Under the pieces are notes generated by a model that did not search any database, was not told the origin of the DNA, and saw only the letters and a list, made by a program, of their open reading frames with translations. Position numbers and translations under genes: made by a program. Below, piece by piece: positions 23,627 through 30,820 of a stretch of 30,820 bases of DNA. Positions within the stretch are counted from its first letter, which is position 1. Each line of letters begins with the position of its first letter. Origin of the DNA: Leptospira sp. (GTDB taxonomy: Bacteria; Spirochaetota; Leptospiria; Leptospirales; Leptospiraceae). The stretch covers positions 1 to 30,820 of the forward strand of contig JAPZRK010000028.1 of the NCBI GenBank assembly GCA_027531445.1, written 5' to 3'.

Positions 23627-24235
23627 GTGTCAACCTTCACGTTGCCTATCTTTCCCTTGCCAGAAGTATTTCTATTCCCTGGCACTTTTTTACCCTTGCA
23701 TATTTTTGAGCCGAGGTATCGGTCAATGTTAGAATTTGCAATTGAAAATGGAAACGAAATGGCGATTGCTCCCTATTCCAAACAAAGTGGCTTGTCAAGT
23801 GTGTCACCTATTGAAACTACTTTTGGTTGGGGACACATCATTCAAAAAGAACAACTGCCAGATGGGCGTTCAAATATTCTACTGGAAGGTTTAGGCACGG
23901 CGGAGCTCATTGAGTACATTTCAACCGAACCATTTAGAATCGCGAAGGTAAAAAAAATTGACCAGGATCGTACGCACTCTTCAGATCCGAAATTTAAAGA
24001 AATGATTGAGGAAATGCTAATTCTTACAAAAAGAATATTACTAGCGGAAGGTGCAGAAGATTCACTCATCATCAAGATGAATCATATCGCAAATCACATG
24101 TATCCCGTAGATTTTATAGCATCCATGTTAAATTATGATTATAACAAAAAACAAGAGTTACTTTCCACTACGGATGCAATGAAAAAGGCAAAAAAATTAT
24201 TAGAAATAGTAAGAACACTCAACCTAAGAGAGTGA
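23627..24235 (+). CDS. Lon N-terminal (LON substrate-binding) domain protein
   Basis: A 202-residue protein made only of the domain found at the N-terminus of Lon protease. The opening TLPIFPLPEVFLFPGTFLPL and HIFEPRYRSMLEFAIENG are diagnostic, followed by strands (GWGHIIQKEQLPDGRSNILL, EGLGTAELIEY) and a helical end (DFIASMLNYDYNKKQELLST). No AAA+ or protease domain follows; the frame stops at 24235. Stand-alone LON-domain proteins are common in bacteria and their role is poorly known, perhaps binding unfolded protein. The start is GTG 23627 without an obvious Shine-Dalgarno sequence; TTG 23642 is an alternative. It is one of the few plus-strand genes and converges with the next gene, leaving only eight bases. 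Confidence 0.88.
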   Translation: MSTFTLPIFPLPEVFLFPGTFLPLHIFEPRYRSMLEFAIENGNEMAIAPYSKQSGLSSVSPIETTFGWGHIIQKEQLPDGRSNILLEGLGTAELIEYISTEPFRIAKVKKIDQDRTHSSDPKFKEMIEEMLILTKRILLAEGAEDSLIIKMNHIANHMYPVDFIASMLNYDYNKKQELLSTTDAMKKAKKLLEIVRTLNLRE

Positions 24236-24243
24236 TTCAAATA

Positions 24244-24912
24244 TTAGGCAGGGATCAATTCTGCTATAAATAATAAAAATTCTGTCATCTCTGCCTTATC
24301 CTCTCGAAAGAATACTCGAGGATGGATTTGGTCTTCGGATTGCAAATAAAGATAAGAAGAAGTTTCCTTTCTTATATATGCTCTCGTTAATCGATCATTT
24401 TTTTGAATCTCGACCAAAAATTGAGAGAGTAGTTCGGAAAGATTTTTTGAAGTTGGTGATTCCTTTCTTCCAGCTGAAACAAAAAAGATGGTTTTTTTGC
24501 CGTTGTCTTTTAATTCCCATTTAAGTGTCGAGTTCCAATCTGGAGATGCTACTGCATCTAACTCAAGACCTACTTCTGTGTCAGTTGGAGGAACGATACC
24601 AGGAATGAATTCATGTGTTCCGATGGAAGAATTCATGTTTAAATATCCTGATTTTGCAAAGTACATCTTCCAATTTCTATGGAGACCTGATAGTTGAAGT
24701 TTTTGTCCTGTGCTTTCTTTAAGGAGAAAACTTCGCAGTGTCAAAAAGGCAAGTATCGGAGCATTTACATTTACAACATTCGTGAGATTCCAAATCTCAT
24801 CGGATTTTAACGGGGATAAAAAAAGTGAGTCAAGGCCATAATAGTCTTGGTGTTGGTAGGGATGAAAGATCGCACTTTCAGTAGCTTTTAAAGATTCATC
24901 CGACGGATTCAC
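24244..24912 (-). CDS. Hypothetical protein, 222 residues
   Basis: I do not recognise this protein. It is predicted soluble, with no signal peptide, membrane helix or cysteine cluster. Visible features are an aromatic-rich N-terminal part (HPYQHQDYYGLDSLFLSPL), a middle beta-rich stretch (LKWELKDNGKKTIFFVSAG) and a C-terminal part that looks like alternating helices and strands (SSYLYLQSEDQIHPRVFF). The start is taken as GTG 24912, right after AAAAG; that leaves the ribosome binding site very close, so the exact start is unsure. It lies beyond the strong terminator at 24948-24979, so it probably needs its own promoter. It ends eight bases from the convergent Lon-domain gene. Confidence 0.6.
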   Translation of the reverse strand: MNPSDESLKATESAIFHPYQHQDYYGLDSLFLSPLKSDEIWNLTNVVNVNAPILAFLTLRSFLLKESTGQKLQLSGLHRNWKMYFAKSGYLNMNSSIGTHEFIPGIVPPTDTEVGLELDAVASPDWNSTLKWELKDNGKKTIFFVSAGRKESPTSKNLSELLSQFLVEIQKNDRLTRAYIRKETSSYLYLQSEDQIHPRVFFREDKAEMTEFLLFIAELIPA

Positions 24913-24947
24913 CTTTTAAACATCGGCATTCAAAATTTTCAGAATGT

Positions 24948-24979
24948 AAAAAAAAACCGTCCAGAGGACGGCTTTTTTT
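24948..24979 (-). terminator. Strong intrinsic terminator after the acyl-CoA synthetase gene
   Basis: CCGTCC and GGACGG form a perfect six-base-pair GC-rich stem around a three-base loop. On the minus strand the stem is followed by nine T residues, ideal for ending the acyl-CoA synthetase transcript 20 bases beyond its stop. On the plus strand seven T residues follow, so it could act in both directions. Confidence 0.92.
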
Positions 24980-24998
24980 AATCAGTGAGAGTTAGAAA

Positions 24999-26936
24999 TT
25001 AAATATCTCCAGCATATAATGCAGTGATTTTATTTTTATACTTTTCTGTAATCAAGTGCCTTTTCATCTTATGAAGGTTTGTTAGTTCATCTCCAACCTC
25101 AAATTGCTTTGTGATTAAGAAAAACGGAGTTACTTGTTCAAATGACTTAAATCCGGTTTTTGTATTATTCAGCGCCTTGATCTCCTTTTTGTAGAAGTCG
25201 ATCACCTTCGGATTTTCGATCAGTTTGGCAGGTTCTACGTCTGTGATTCCGTTTTCTTTCGCCCATTCTTTCAACTGGTCAAAATCTGGAACAATGATGG
25301 CGCCAAGATTTTTCTGATCTTGTCCTACAATCATCACTTGGAAGATGTAAGGAGATTCACTCAATTTATTTTCGATCGGAACTGGCTCTACGTTTTCACC
25401 ACCGAGTAAAACTACCGTATCCTTGGCACGCCCAGTGATGGTGAGTGTTTTTTTGTAATTAAACATTCCTATATCACCAGTATCCATCCAATTGTCCTTA
25501 AGGACTTTGGCCGTCGTTTCAGGATTTTTGTAATAACCCTTCATGACCTGTGGACCGCGAACATGAATCACACCTCGTTGTCCGAGTTTGCCTGCTATCA
25601 TCTTCTGATTGGAGTCCATATGTGTGAGAACTTTGCCATGATCATCCCGAATCTGAACTTCCGTTTGTGGTGTGATCGATCCTACGGAACCCTGTACTAA
25701 ATTCTTAAATGTTCTAACAGAAATAACCGGCGAGGTTTCTGTCATTCCATAACCTTCCAATACGTTGATTCCGATATCATTGAAGAAGGCATCCACATGT
25801 TTCTGTAAAGCACCACCGCCAGAAACCGAAGCCTTCAATGCTCCGCCTGTGGCCTCTCTGATTTTTGAAAGGACAAGGATGTCCAATAAAAGATTAAATG
25901 GAGCAAGTAGAATTAAAACTACGAGATTCCAGATACCGCGAAAAAGTGAAATGATCGGATTGCGACCTGTGTAATCAACTTCGTTACCTTTTATGAACCG
26001 AAGTGCTGATTGGAAGTGTTTTGAACAAAAATAAGCAACCTTAAAAAGTCCACGTCGGATAGCAGGAGTTTGTTTTGGATCGCTGATTCTTGTATAGATT
26101 CCATTATAAATACTCTCCCACAATCTTGGCGCAGATGCCATAAAAGTGGGTTTCGCTTTTTTCATGTCATCTCTGAGATCACGTACATTTGTATAATAAG
26201 TGGAACAACCTGCGGCAATTGCAAGATACTCAAAAACTCGCTCGAACACGTGCCAAACGGGAAGAATGGAGAGCATCCTTTCTTCTTTTTGAATTTGCAT
26301 CATATCGGATAGAATCACGCTGGTTTGGTGGAGCATATTAGAATGCATTAACATTACACCTTTAGGCATCCCAGTAGTTCCTGAAGTGTAAATGATAGTA
26401 AAAAGATCATCAGGTTTTATGCCTTTCATTCTCTCTTCTGCTTTTTTACTGCCCTTGGAACGAAGTTCTTTCCCTTTTTCGATCAATTCATACAATTTTA
26501 ATACACCGGTAGCTGTGGACTTTTTGTCCATGACGATGACTGTCTTTGCATGCTCAAATTGTGATTTGTTCTTCTGAAACTTTTCCAACATCTTATCGTT
26601 TTCAATTAAGATGACCTTTGCTTCACAATGATTTAAAATATAAACAATCTCTGAATCGGTGATATCTGTACCACGAGGAACATCGGCTGCACCAGCCATC
26701 AATATTCCGTAATCGGCGATGATCCACTCCAATCGGTTGTCTGCAAGGAGAGCTACATTTTCTCTAGCTTGGACTCCTAGATCGACTAACGCCTCGGCAA
26801 AATTAATACCAAGATCATATAGTTCTTGAAAGGTTGTAGGTTTGTACGTTTTGGATTCGTCTTTGCTTACAAAGGCTGGGCGACTCCCAAATTTTTCAGC
26901 ACTCTGCTGGAAGAGTTCGGGCAAATTCGATGGCAT
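24999..26936 (-). CDS. Long-chain fatty-acid--CoA ligase (AMP-binding)
   Basis: Activates long-chain fatty acids to acyl-CoA through an acyl-adenylate. Motifs: the P-loop FTIIYTSGTTGMPKGVMLMH (about 179-198), LPVWHVFERVFEY, SGGGALQKHVDAFF, LEGYGMTETSPVIS and WMDTGDIG, with GRAKDTVVLLGGENV and a C-terminal catalytic lysine region. At 645 residues it belongs to the large FadD15-type group. A hydrophobic stretch around LVVLILLAPFNLLLDILVLS may dip into the membrane. ATG 26936 has an excellent ribosome binding site (AGAAAGGAG). It is transcribed alone, with a terminator directly after it. Leptospira use fatty acids as main carbon source, which fits; that link is general knowledge. Confidence 0.94.
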   Translation of the reverse strand: MPSNLPELFQQSAEKFGSRPAFVSKDESKTYKPTTFQELYDLGINFAEALVDLGVQARENVALLADNRLEWIIADYGILMAGAADVPRGTDITDSEIVYILNHCEAKVILIENDKMLEKFQKNKSQFEHAKTVIVMDKKSTATGVLKLYELIEKGKELRSKGSKKAEERMKGIKPDDLFTIIYTSGTTGMPKGVMLMHSNMLHQTSVILSDMMQIQKEERMLSILPVWHVFERVFEYLAIAAGCSTYYTNVRDLRDDMKKAKPTFMASAPRLWESIYNGIYTRISDPKQTPAIRRGLFKVAYFCSKHFQSALRFIKGNEVDYTGRNPIISLFRGIWNLVVLILLAPFNLLLDILVLSKIREATGGALKASVSGGGALQKHVDAFFNDIGINVLEGYGMTETSPVISVRTFKNLVQGSVGSITPQTEVQIRDDHGKVLTHMDSNQKMIAGKLGQRGVIHVRGPQVMKGYYKNPETTAKVLKDNWMDTGDIGMFNYKKTLTITGRAKDTVVLLGGENVEPVPIENKLSESPYIFQVMIVGQDQKNLGAIIVPDFDQLKEWAKENGITDVEPAKLIENPKVIDFYKKEIKALNNTKTGFKSFEQVTPFFLITKQFEVGDELTNLHKMKRHLITEKYKNKITALYAGDI

Positions 26937-26977
26937 TATAGACTCCTTTCTGGATCACAAATGTAAAAAAGGTTACT

Positions 26978-27008
26978 TCATAAGGTATTTTTGATTAGGA
27001 ACGGTCAA
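26978..27008 (-). promoter_or_regulatory. Possible promoter of the acyl-CoA synthetase gene
   Basis: In the 150-base gap upstream of the gene, the minus strand has TTGACC (27008-27003), close to a -35 consensus, and TTATGA (26983-26978) 19 bases later. The spacing is longer than ideal and the -10 match is weak. The rest of the gap holds nothing I can interpret. Confidence 0.25.
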
Positions 27009-27086
27009 GCCATTTTCCAGAGCAATGATATTTGAACGCAGATTTATTACTAACAAATGTTTATTTTGGCAATGCACAATTTGATA

Positions 27087-27590
27087 TCATTGGACCCACA
27101 CCCGGGATCTCATAATCAGTCCAGTTAAATCCGTTTCCACTACTCCATATTGACGATAAAGTAGATTTCCATCCTTTCCAAAAACGAGCAAACAAGGGAT
27201 ACCATCAATCCCATAATTTTCGGTTAGCTTCCAATCACTATCGAGGAGGGAAGGGTATTCCATCTTCAACGTTTTTGCGTGTGCATTGATCGTCTCAATT
27301 TTCTCATCTTGATCGGTATTGATTCCCAAAAAAGTGAAATCCTCCCCTTTCACCTCTTTTTGCCAACGATTCAGCACGGGAACTGCCTTGGAACAAGGTT
27401 CGCACCAGGTTGCCCAAAAATCTAAGATAACGATTTTTCCACGATAATCGGAAAGATCTTTCGAATCGCCCTCTAATGTTTTTAAAGAGATAGGGATAAG
27501 CGAAGTTTTGGGATCGTTTTCTGACGTTCGGCAAAAAGTGAAGGAAAAACAAAGCAGGAGGTTGAATGTGGCTACCAGAAAGAATCTCAT
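27087..27590 (-). CDS. TlpA/ResA-like thioredoxin-fold protein, exported
   Basis: A 167-residue protein with an N-terminal hydrophobic segment (FLVATFNLLLCFSFTFC) that is either a signal peptide or a lipoprotein signal with C20 as the acylated residue. The mature part is a TlpA-type thioredoxin domain: IVILDFWATWCEPCSKAVPV with the redox pair C63 and C66, the TFLGINTDQDE strand, and the cis-proline motif GIDGIPCLLVFGKDG. Such proteins reduce or shuffle disulfides in the periplasm, for example during cytochrome maturation; the specific partner is unknown. ATG 27590 has AGG eight bases upstream. It stands alone, with no obvious operon partner. Confidence 0.9.
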   Translation of the reverse strand: MRFFLVATFNLLLCFSFTFCRTSENDPKTSLIPISLKTLEGDSKDLSDYRGKIVILDFWATWCEPCSKAVPVLNRWQKEVKGEDFTFLGINTDQDEKIETINAHAKTLKMEYPSLLDSDWKLTENYGIDGIPCLLVFGKDGNLLYRQYGVVETDLTGLIMRSRVWVQ

Positions 27591-27645
27591 AGGAATAACC
27601 TGAACTGAATCTCAAGCTTTACAACTATTTCTCGACCGAGGAAGA

Positions 27646-27798
27646 ATGGAAATCCTATTCAAGCGGCATTTGGATTGGATCAGGCATCTCAATGGTCTTA
27701 TCAGAAAAGGAACCTTACGAGGACAACCTACCGACCAATACAAGTTGGAAATCGAACTCTACAAAAGCAAAGAGCCAGTTTGTCCGAGGAAAAGATAA
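27646..27798 (+). pseudogene. Probable 5' part of a frameshifted small gene
   Basis: A 50-codon frame begins with ATG 27646 just after GAGGAAG, the best ribosome binding site in this area, and reads MEILFKRHLDWIRHLNGLIR, then YKLEIELYKSKEPV, before a TAA at 27796. It looks like genuine protein and its codon choice is normal. The neighbouring +1 frame carries on with similarly protein-like sequence after about 27780. The simplest reading is one gene of about 120 codons broken by a one-base indel near 27780, or a sequencing error. Confidence 0.4.
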
Positions 27799-28015
27799 AA
27801 CAGTAATTGAGTGGACGATCTCTGAAGAAATATTTGCTGATAAACTGGTGTTATTCAATCCCCTAAAAACCTGGAAGGCCGAATTCCAAGCCATGACGAG
27901 TGATAAATTTCACTTACATGTTGCCTCACTCTCTCAAAAAAATTGTATTTTGTTCTCGGGTTCTTTAACTAAAAGTAAAGGACTAAGAGACTTGATTCGT
28001 TATTTTTTTACTTAA
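27692..28015 (+). CDS. Hypothetical protein, possibly the 3' part of a frameshifted gene
   Basis: A plus-strand frame of 107 codons from ATG 27692. No ribosome binding site precedes this ATG, and the first 30 residues (MVLSEKEPYEDNLPTNTSWK...) look like out-of-frame translation. From about residue 31 it becomes convincing (FVRGKDKTVIEWTISEEIFA, LVLFNPLKTWKAEFQAM, HVASLSQKNCILFSGSL). I do not recognise a family. The C-terminal part would join naturally to the frame starting at 27646. The gene ends eight bases inside the convergent glycosyltransferase gene, with no terminator between them. Confidence 0.45.
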   Translation: MVLSEKEPYEDNLPTNTSWKSNSTKAKSQFVRGKDKTVIEWTISEEIFADKLVLFNPLKTWKAEFQAMTSDKFHLHVASLSQKNCILFSGSLTKSKGLRDLIRYFFT

Positions 28016-29159
28016 CGGTTGAGGTCGAATCTAACAAAACTTTTCTAAAAGTAGACTCAGTGATTTTCGCAGTATTTTCCCATGTAAACTTAGTTATATC
28101 AGAAGTAGGATCAATCGGATTAGAACAAAAGTTATAAATCTCTGATGCCCATTCACTTGCATCCGATTTACTTAAATTCGGAAGATAAGTGACACCACCT
28201 CCTCCAATCTCCCTAAAAGTTGGAATATCCGATACCATACAATATTTTTTGTGATAAATTGCTTCTAACATCGGAATTCCAAATCCTTCATAATGCGAAG
28301 CAAATAGAAATAATCCTGCATTTTTATAGAGGTGTTGCAAATCTGAATCACCAACTGAATCTAAAATATGTAAGTCACCAAACAATGATTGTTCCGTTCG
28401 GATTTCTTCAATAAATTCTCTACTTTCCCATCCAATTTTTCCAACTATCACCCATTCGCGATGATTTGTAGGATTCATTTTTCTATATTGCCTAAATACT
28501 TCTAGAAGGAAGGGATAATTTTTTCTTGGTTCAATGGTGGAAACAGAAAGTAAATATCCTTCTCCCAAATCAGCAAATCGTTTAGACATAGGTTTTGTGA
28601 GCAAAGCTTCAATTTGTTTTGGGTTCACTCCAGGATAAGAGACTGCAGTTTGCTTTTTGTCATAATTAAAAAATGAAGCCATATCATCACTGGTTTGCTG
28701 AGATATCGAAAGTATAAAAGAAGAACGCCGAACGGAATATGACTGAAATAAGCGCTGTTGCCATCTTGCTATTCTCCTCATAGTTTGAGGATATAAATAC
28801 AAAACTAAATCACAGTAAGTCAAAACTGCTTTTAAGCTCCGGGGTAAAACAGGTGGCAACACTTGCTGCGAACCCCAAAACAAATCAAATTTAAACCGTC
28901 TCACGTAAAAAGGTATAAAGATATTAAAATATAGTCCACCTTTCCATCGAAATAGCCCGCCACCAATTACAACCGTTACATTATCTAGCTTTAAAATATC
29001 CGAATGATCTTCGTGAATGGGTAAATGGGAAAAAAGATAGAAGTGATAAAGCTCCGGTGAAGGAAATGCTTTGATCGTTTCAGAAATTAAACGACCGACT
29101 CCTGACATTCTTGTTGAGAGTGGTCTTGCATCGAGTGCGACACGGCAAATCCTCACCAT
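28008..29159 (-). CDS. GT4-family glycosyltransferase
   Basis: A 383-residue GT-B glycosyltransferase. The N-terminal half has RVALDARPLSTRMSGVGRL, resembling mannosyltransferases that open with DxRxL...GIGRY. The C-terminal nucleotide-sugar domain has YLLSVSTIEPRKNYPFLLEV, VIVGKIGW, LHILDSVGDSDLQHLYKNAG and the E-x7-E motif in HYEGFGIPMLEA. It probably builds surface polysaccharide or LPS; donor and acceptor cannot be told from sequence. ATG 29159 overlaps the CysQ-type gene by seven bases, so the two are co-transcribed. Confidence 0.9.
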   Translation of the reverse strand: MVRICRVALDARPLSTRMSGVGRLISETIKAFPSPELYHFYLFSHLPIHEDHSDILKLDNVTVVIGGGLFRWKGGLYFNIFIPFYVRRFKFDLFWGSQQVLPPVLPRSLKAVLTYCDLVLYLYPQTMRRIARWQQRLFQSYSVRRSSFILSISQQTSDDMASFFNYDKKQTAVSYPGVNPKQIEALLTKPMSKRFADLGEGYLLSVSTIEPRKNYPFLLEVFRQYRKMNPTNHREWVIVGKIGWESREFIEEIRTEQSLFGDLHILDSVGDSDLQHLYKNAGLFLFASHYEGFGIPMLEAIYHKKYCMVSDIPTFREIGGGGVTYLPNLSKSDASEWASEIYNFCSNPIDPTSDITKFTWENTAKITESTFRKVLLDSTSTVK

Positions 29160-30025
29160 TTATCCTTAACCTGAAGGGAGAGTTCTGATCTGGATACATG
29201 TTTATCTAAGTATTGAACTGCTTTTGCCTTACCAGCAACCAAACCATAACTTCGAGTATCTTTCTGATTGAATAGATAATCAGTTGCCCTCGACAATGGA
29301 AAAAATTTAAATTGTGATTCACTTAACAAAGCTAAGCCTCCACAAATATCCCATTCACTTTTGGGTTTCAATGAAACGATGAGATCAATATGTCCTGCGG
29401 AGAGAAGCCCGAGTTTATAAGCTATACTTCCCATGGGATTGATATTAAAATTTTCTCGCCAAAACGGTTTTTCAAAAAGTCCTTCCTTAAGTTCGGAAAG
29501 TGATACGGTTAACTTTGGTTTGGATTGTATTGAATATTCTTCTATTTCCACGATTGAAGGTACTTTTGAACTTTGGATCAATATCTTTAAATTGTCTTTC
29601 GTAAAAAAGGGCGCCTTTAACTTCGTATTGAAAGTAAAATCTTTTTTTGAAAAGAATTCTCCAGTGGCTGGATTAAAAATCACACCCCAAACTAAAACTC
29701 CAGATCGTACTAACCCAAGACTGAGTGCGAATTGGTCATTTTTTTTTACAAATTCTCTAGTACCATCGATTGGGTCGAGGATCCAAACCCACTCTTTCTT
29801 TAATCTTTCATCATCGTCTTTTTTTTCTTCGGATAGAAAGCCGTGTTCAGGATAGGTCTCGTTGATTCTTTTTTGCAGGAATTCACTTGCTTTGATGTCG
29901 GCTTCGGTTACGGGATCATTGATCCCTTTATCCTTTACCTTAAAATCTGATTTATAAATTGCTAGAATTTCATCTCCAACTTCCAAGATCCAATTCCAAA
30001 CTTTTTCATAATCATTTTCATTCAT
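29153..30025 (-). CDS. cysQ: CysQ/inositol-monophosphatase-family phosphatase
   Basis: A magnesium-dependent, lithium-sensitive-type phosphatase. Motifs: DPVTEADIKASEFLQ, FLSEEKKDDD (metal-binding Glu), WILDPIDGTREFVKKND (DPIDGT at 84-89) and the C-terminal SEWDICGGLALL. The REFVKK that follows DGT is typical of CysQ, which removes the 3'-phosphate from 3'-phosphoadenosine 5'-phosphate. Inositol monophosphatase is the alternative. At 290 residues it is somewhat longer than E. coli CysQ (246), with insertions near 140-190. ATG 30025 follows the small exported-protein gene by 17 bases. Confidence 0.85.
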   Translation of the reverse strand: MNENDYEKVWNWILEVGDEILAIYKSDFKVKDKGINDPVTEADIKASEFLQKRINETYPEHGFLSEEKKDDDERLKKEWVWILDPIDGTREFVKKNDQFALSLGLVRSGVLVWGVIFNPATGEFFSKKDFTFNTKLKAPFFTKDNLKILIQSSKVPSIVEIEEYSIQSKPKLTVSLSELKEGLFEKPFWRENFNINPMGSIAYKLGLLSAGHIDLIVSLKPKSEWDICGGLALLSESQFKFFPLSRATDYLFNQKDTRSYGLVAGKAKAVQYLDKHVSRSELSLQVKDKW

Positions 30026-30042
30026 TCGATTATATTAATAAA

Positions 30043-30477
30043 TTATTTGGGTGCCGAAGGTTGTTTTTCGTCATGATTGGCATTCAAATCTGCCCCACTA
30101 GGTTTTTCGAGAAGCATTTCTTCTGTGGGGGTGGTTAAGTATAATTCAGGATCAACAGCATAAGAGTAAGATATTATAAAATTTTTATACTTAACATATA
30201 GATTATTCGTGCCTTCTGGACGTTCCGTTTGCATATCTGCATACTTTATATCTTTCAAATCTTTTTTGGGATTCGGATACTTATGTGCTAAGGTTAACTT
30301 TACAGAATTGATTACGTTTGTTTCTAATATTCTTTTTCTCTCTTCTGGTGTAAGTTTATGGTTACGAAGGTATTCTTCTAACTTTGTAAACTCCTCAGCA
30401 AGACCTGCTCCCGTTTGCGCCGACAAACCCCAAAAAGAGATGGAAAGTGTGAATAAGATTGTGAGTAATGATTTCAT
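30043..30477 (-). CDS. Hypothetical exported protein, 144 residues
   Basis: The product has a clear signal peptide (KSLLTILFTLSISFWGLSAQ) with likely cleavage after LSA. The mature protein has a helical start (EEFTKLEEYLRNHKLTPEE), a middle region NSVKLTLAHKYPNPKKD and then strands (NLYVKYKNFIISYSYAVDPE), ending in a polar Pro/Lys tail. I do not recognise a family. A strong ribosome binding site (GAGG, four bases from ATG 30477) supports expression. It lies 14 bases after the helicase gene and 17 before the phosphatase gene. Confidence 0.7.
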   Translation of the reverse strand: MKSLLTILFTLSISFWGLSAQTGAGLAEEFTKLEEYLRNHKLTPEERKRILETNVINSVKLTLAHKYPNPKKDLKDIKYADMQTERPEGTNNLYVKYKNFIISYSYAVDPELYLTTPTEEMLLEKPSGADLNANHDEKQPSAPK

Positions 30478-30491
30478 AAAACCTCGTCTCG

Positions 30492-30820
30492 TTAAGAAAT
30501 TAGCTCAAGTGGTGTGTACGCCAATAAGAATTTTTTCTCAACATGAGCTCCAAACTGAACCGAAACTTTCGTATTATCCCCAGTACCCGATACCGAAACG
30601 ATCTTTCCCTCTCCATAGACTTTATGCCTCACCCGTTTCCCTACTGAGTATTGACCCTGAGTTTGTTTCCCCTGAATCGATTCTTCATTATGTTTCTTTA
30701 TGACAGCCGAAGAGGCCCTTGGAGAGAAATCCGGTGATCGAACTCCATAGGTCGACTCAGTTACATCACCTGTTAAATATTCTTTTGGAAATTCTTCCAA
30801 AAAGCGGGACGGTATTCGTG
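30492..30820 (-). CDS. uvrD: UvrD/PcrA-type DNA helicase, C-terminal end only
   Basis: The last 108 codons of a gene that begins beyond the right edge. The sequence IPSRFLEEFPKEYLTGDV is the hallmark of the end of the UvrD/PcrA helicase core, where SRFL(E/D)E(I/L)P is conserved. The tail has the C-terminal Tudor-like domain: VGKRVRHKVYGEGKIVSVSG, VSVQFGAHVEKKFLLAYTPL, which binds RNA polymerase in PcrA. The linker between (SPRASSAVIKKHNEESIQGK) is variable. UvrD or PcrA identity cannot be separated from this end alone. The TAA is at 30492. Confidence 0.9.
   Translation of the reverse strand, partial: RIPSRFLEEFPKEYLTGDVTESTYGVRSPDFSPRASSAVIKKHNEESIQGKQTQGQYSVGKRVRHKVYGEGKIVSVSGTGDNTKVSVQFGAHVEKKFLLAYTPLELIS

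Noticed and set aside
23680..23700. TGGCAC...TTGCA resembling a sigma-54 promoter
   Set aside because: The two halves are ten bases apart instead of about five, and they sit inside the Lon-domain gene.
29433..29855. A 140-codon plus-strand frame opposite the phosphatase gene
   Set aside because: It is antisense to the DPIDGT motif region and Ser/Phe-rich in the manner of reverse translations.
30209..30703. A 164-codon plus-strand frame across the exported protein and helicase end
   Set aside because: It spans two real minus-strand genes and the gap between them, and its product resembles no protein; a chance open frame.
1..30820. tRNA, rRNA, CRISPR array, insertion sequence, prophage or restriction-type defence genes
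   Set aside because: I looked for spaced direct repeats, transposase motifs, terminal inverted repeats and cloverleaf arms on both strands and found none that hold up; the window is housekeeping in character.

Overview
The window reads as a chromosomal housekeeping segment of a diderm spirochete, most likely Leptospira and probably a saprophytic species. This is inference from gene content and order; I have no sequence match to prove it. The supporting signs are AT-leaning DNA, an LPS pathway using Kdo and heptose, a flagellar-type FliK/FlhB-like gene pair, an HprK/HPr pair beside rpoN, lipoprotein-type N-termini with relaxed lipoboxes, and long runs of tightly packed genes on one strand. I see no tRNA or rRNA gene, insertion sequence, prophage, integron or CRISPR array. 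No gene-free stretch exceeds about 150 bases.

Almost everything lies on the minus strand, so biological order runs from high to low coordinates. From the right edge: the C-terminus of a UvrD/PcrA helicase, a small exported protein of unknown role, a CysQ-type phosphatase and a GT4 glycosyltransferase. Then comes a short plus-strand hypothetical gene that looks frameshifted, a TlpA-like thioredoxin, a long-chain acyl-CoA synthetase with a strong terminator behind it (24948-24979), and an unrecognised protein. A lone Lon N-terminal-domain protein on the plus strand sits divergently from the next block.

The central block (23571 to about 11000) is an envelope and regulation cluster: rfaE1 and rfaE2 (ADP-heptose), pyrG (CTP), kdsA (Kdo-8-phosphate), lptC, an oversized lptA-like gene, lptB, rpoN, hprK, HPr, ntrY and ntrX. 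The genes overlap or abut, implying co-transcription. CTP is needed to activate Kdo, so pyrG fits the pathway. The lptC-lptA-lptB-rpoN order followed by phosphotransfer genes echoes the enterobacterial lptC-lptA-lptB-rpoN-hpf-ptsN-rapZ-ptsO cluster, but here hprK/HPr and a sigma-54 two-component pair occupy the later positions.

The left block (about 11000 to 1) carries a divergent four-cysteine uracil-DNA-glycosylase-like protein, priA, fmt, a membrane-anchored PASTA protein and rpe. After these comes the translation cluster rpsP-khpA-rimM-trmD-rplS-rnhB, followed by a FliK-C-like protein, a stand-alone FlhB C-terminal domain, an HD-GYP protein with a damaged HD motif, yraN, and the start of an unidentified gene. 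This order resembles the Bacillus rpsP to ylqH region.

I found no obviously new defence or mobile system. The points most worth a second look are the rpoN/HprK/HPr/NtrYX arrangement, PriA lacking one of its two zinc sites, the iron-sulfur UDG-like protein coupled to priA, rnhB without an ATG/GTG/TTG start, a TrmD catalytic-loop substitution, the degenerate HD-GYP protein, and the frameshifted small gene near 27.7 kb.
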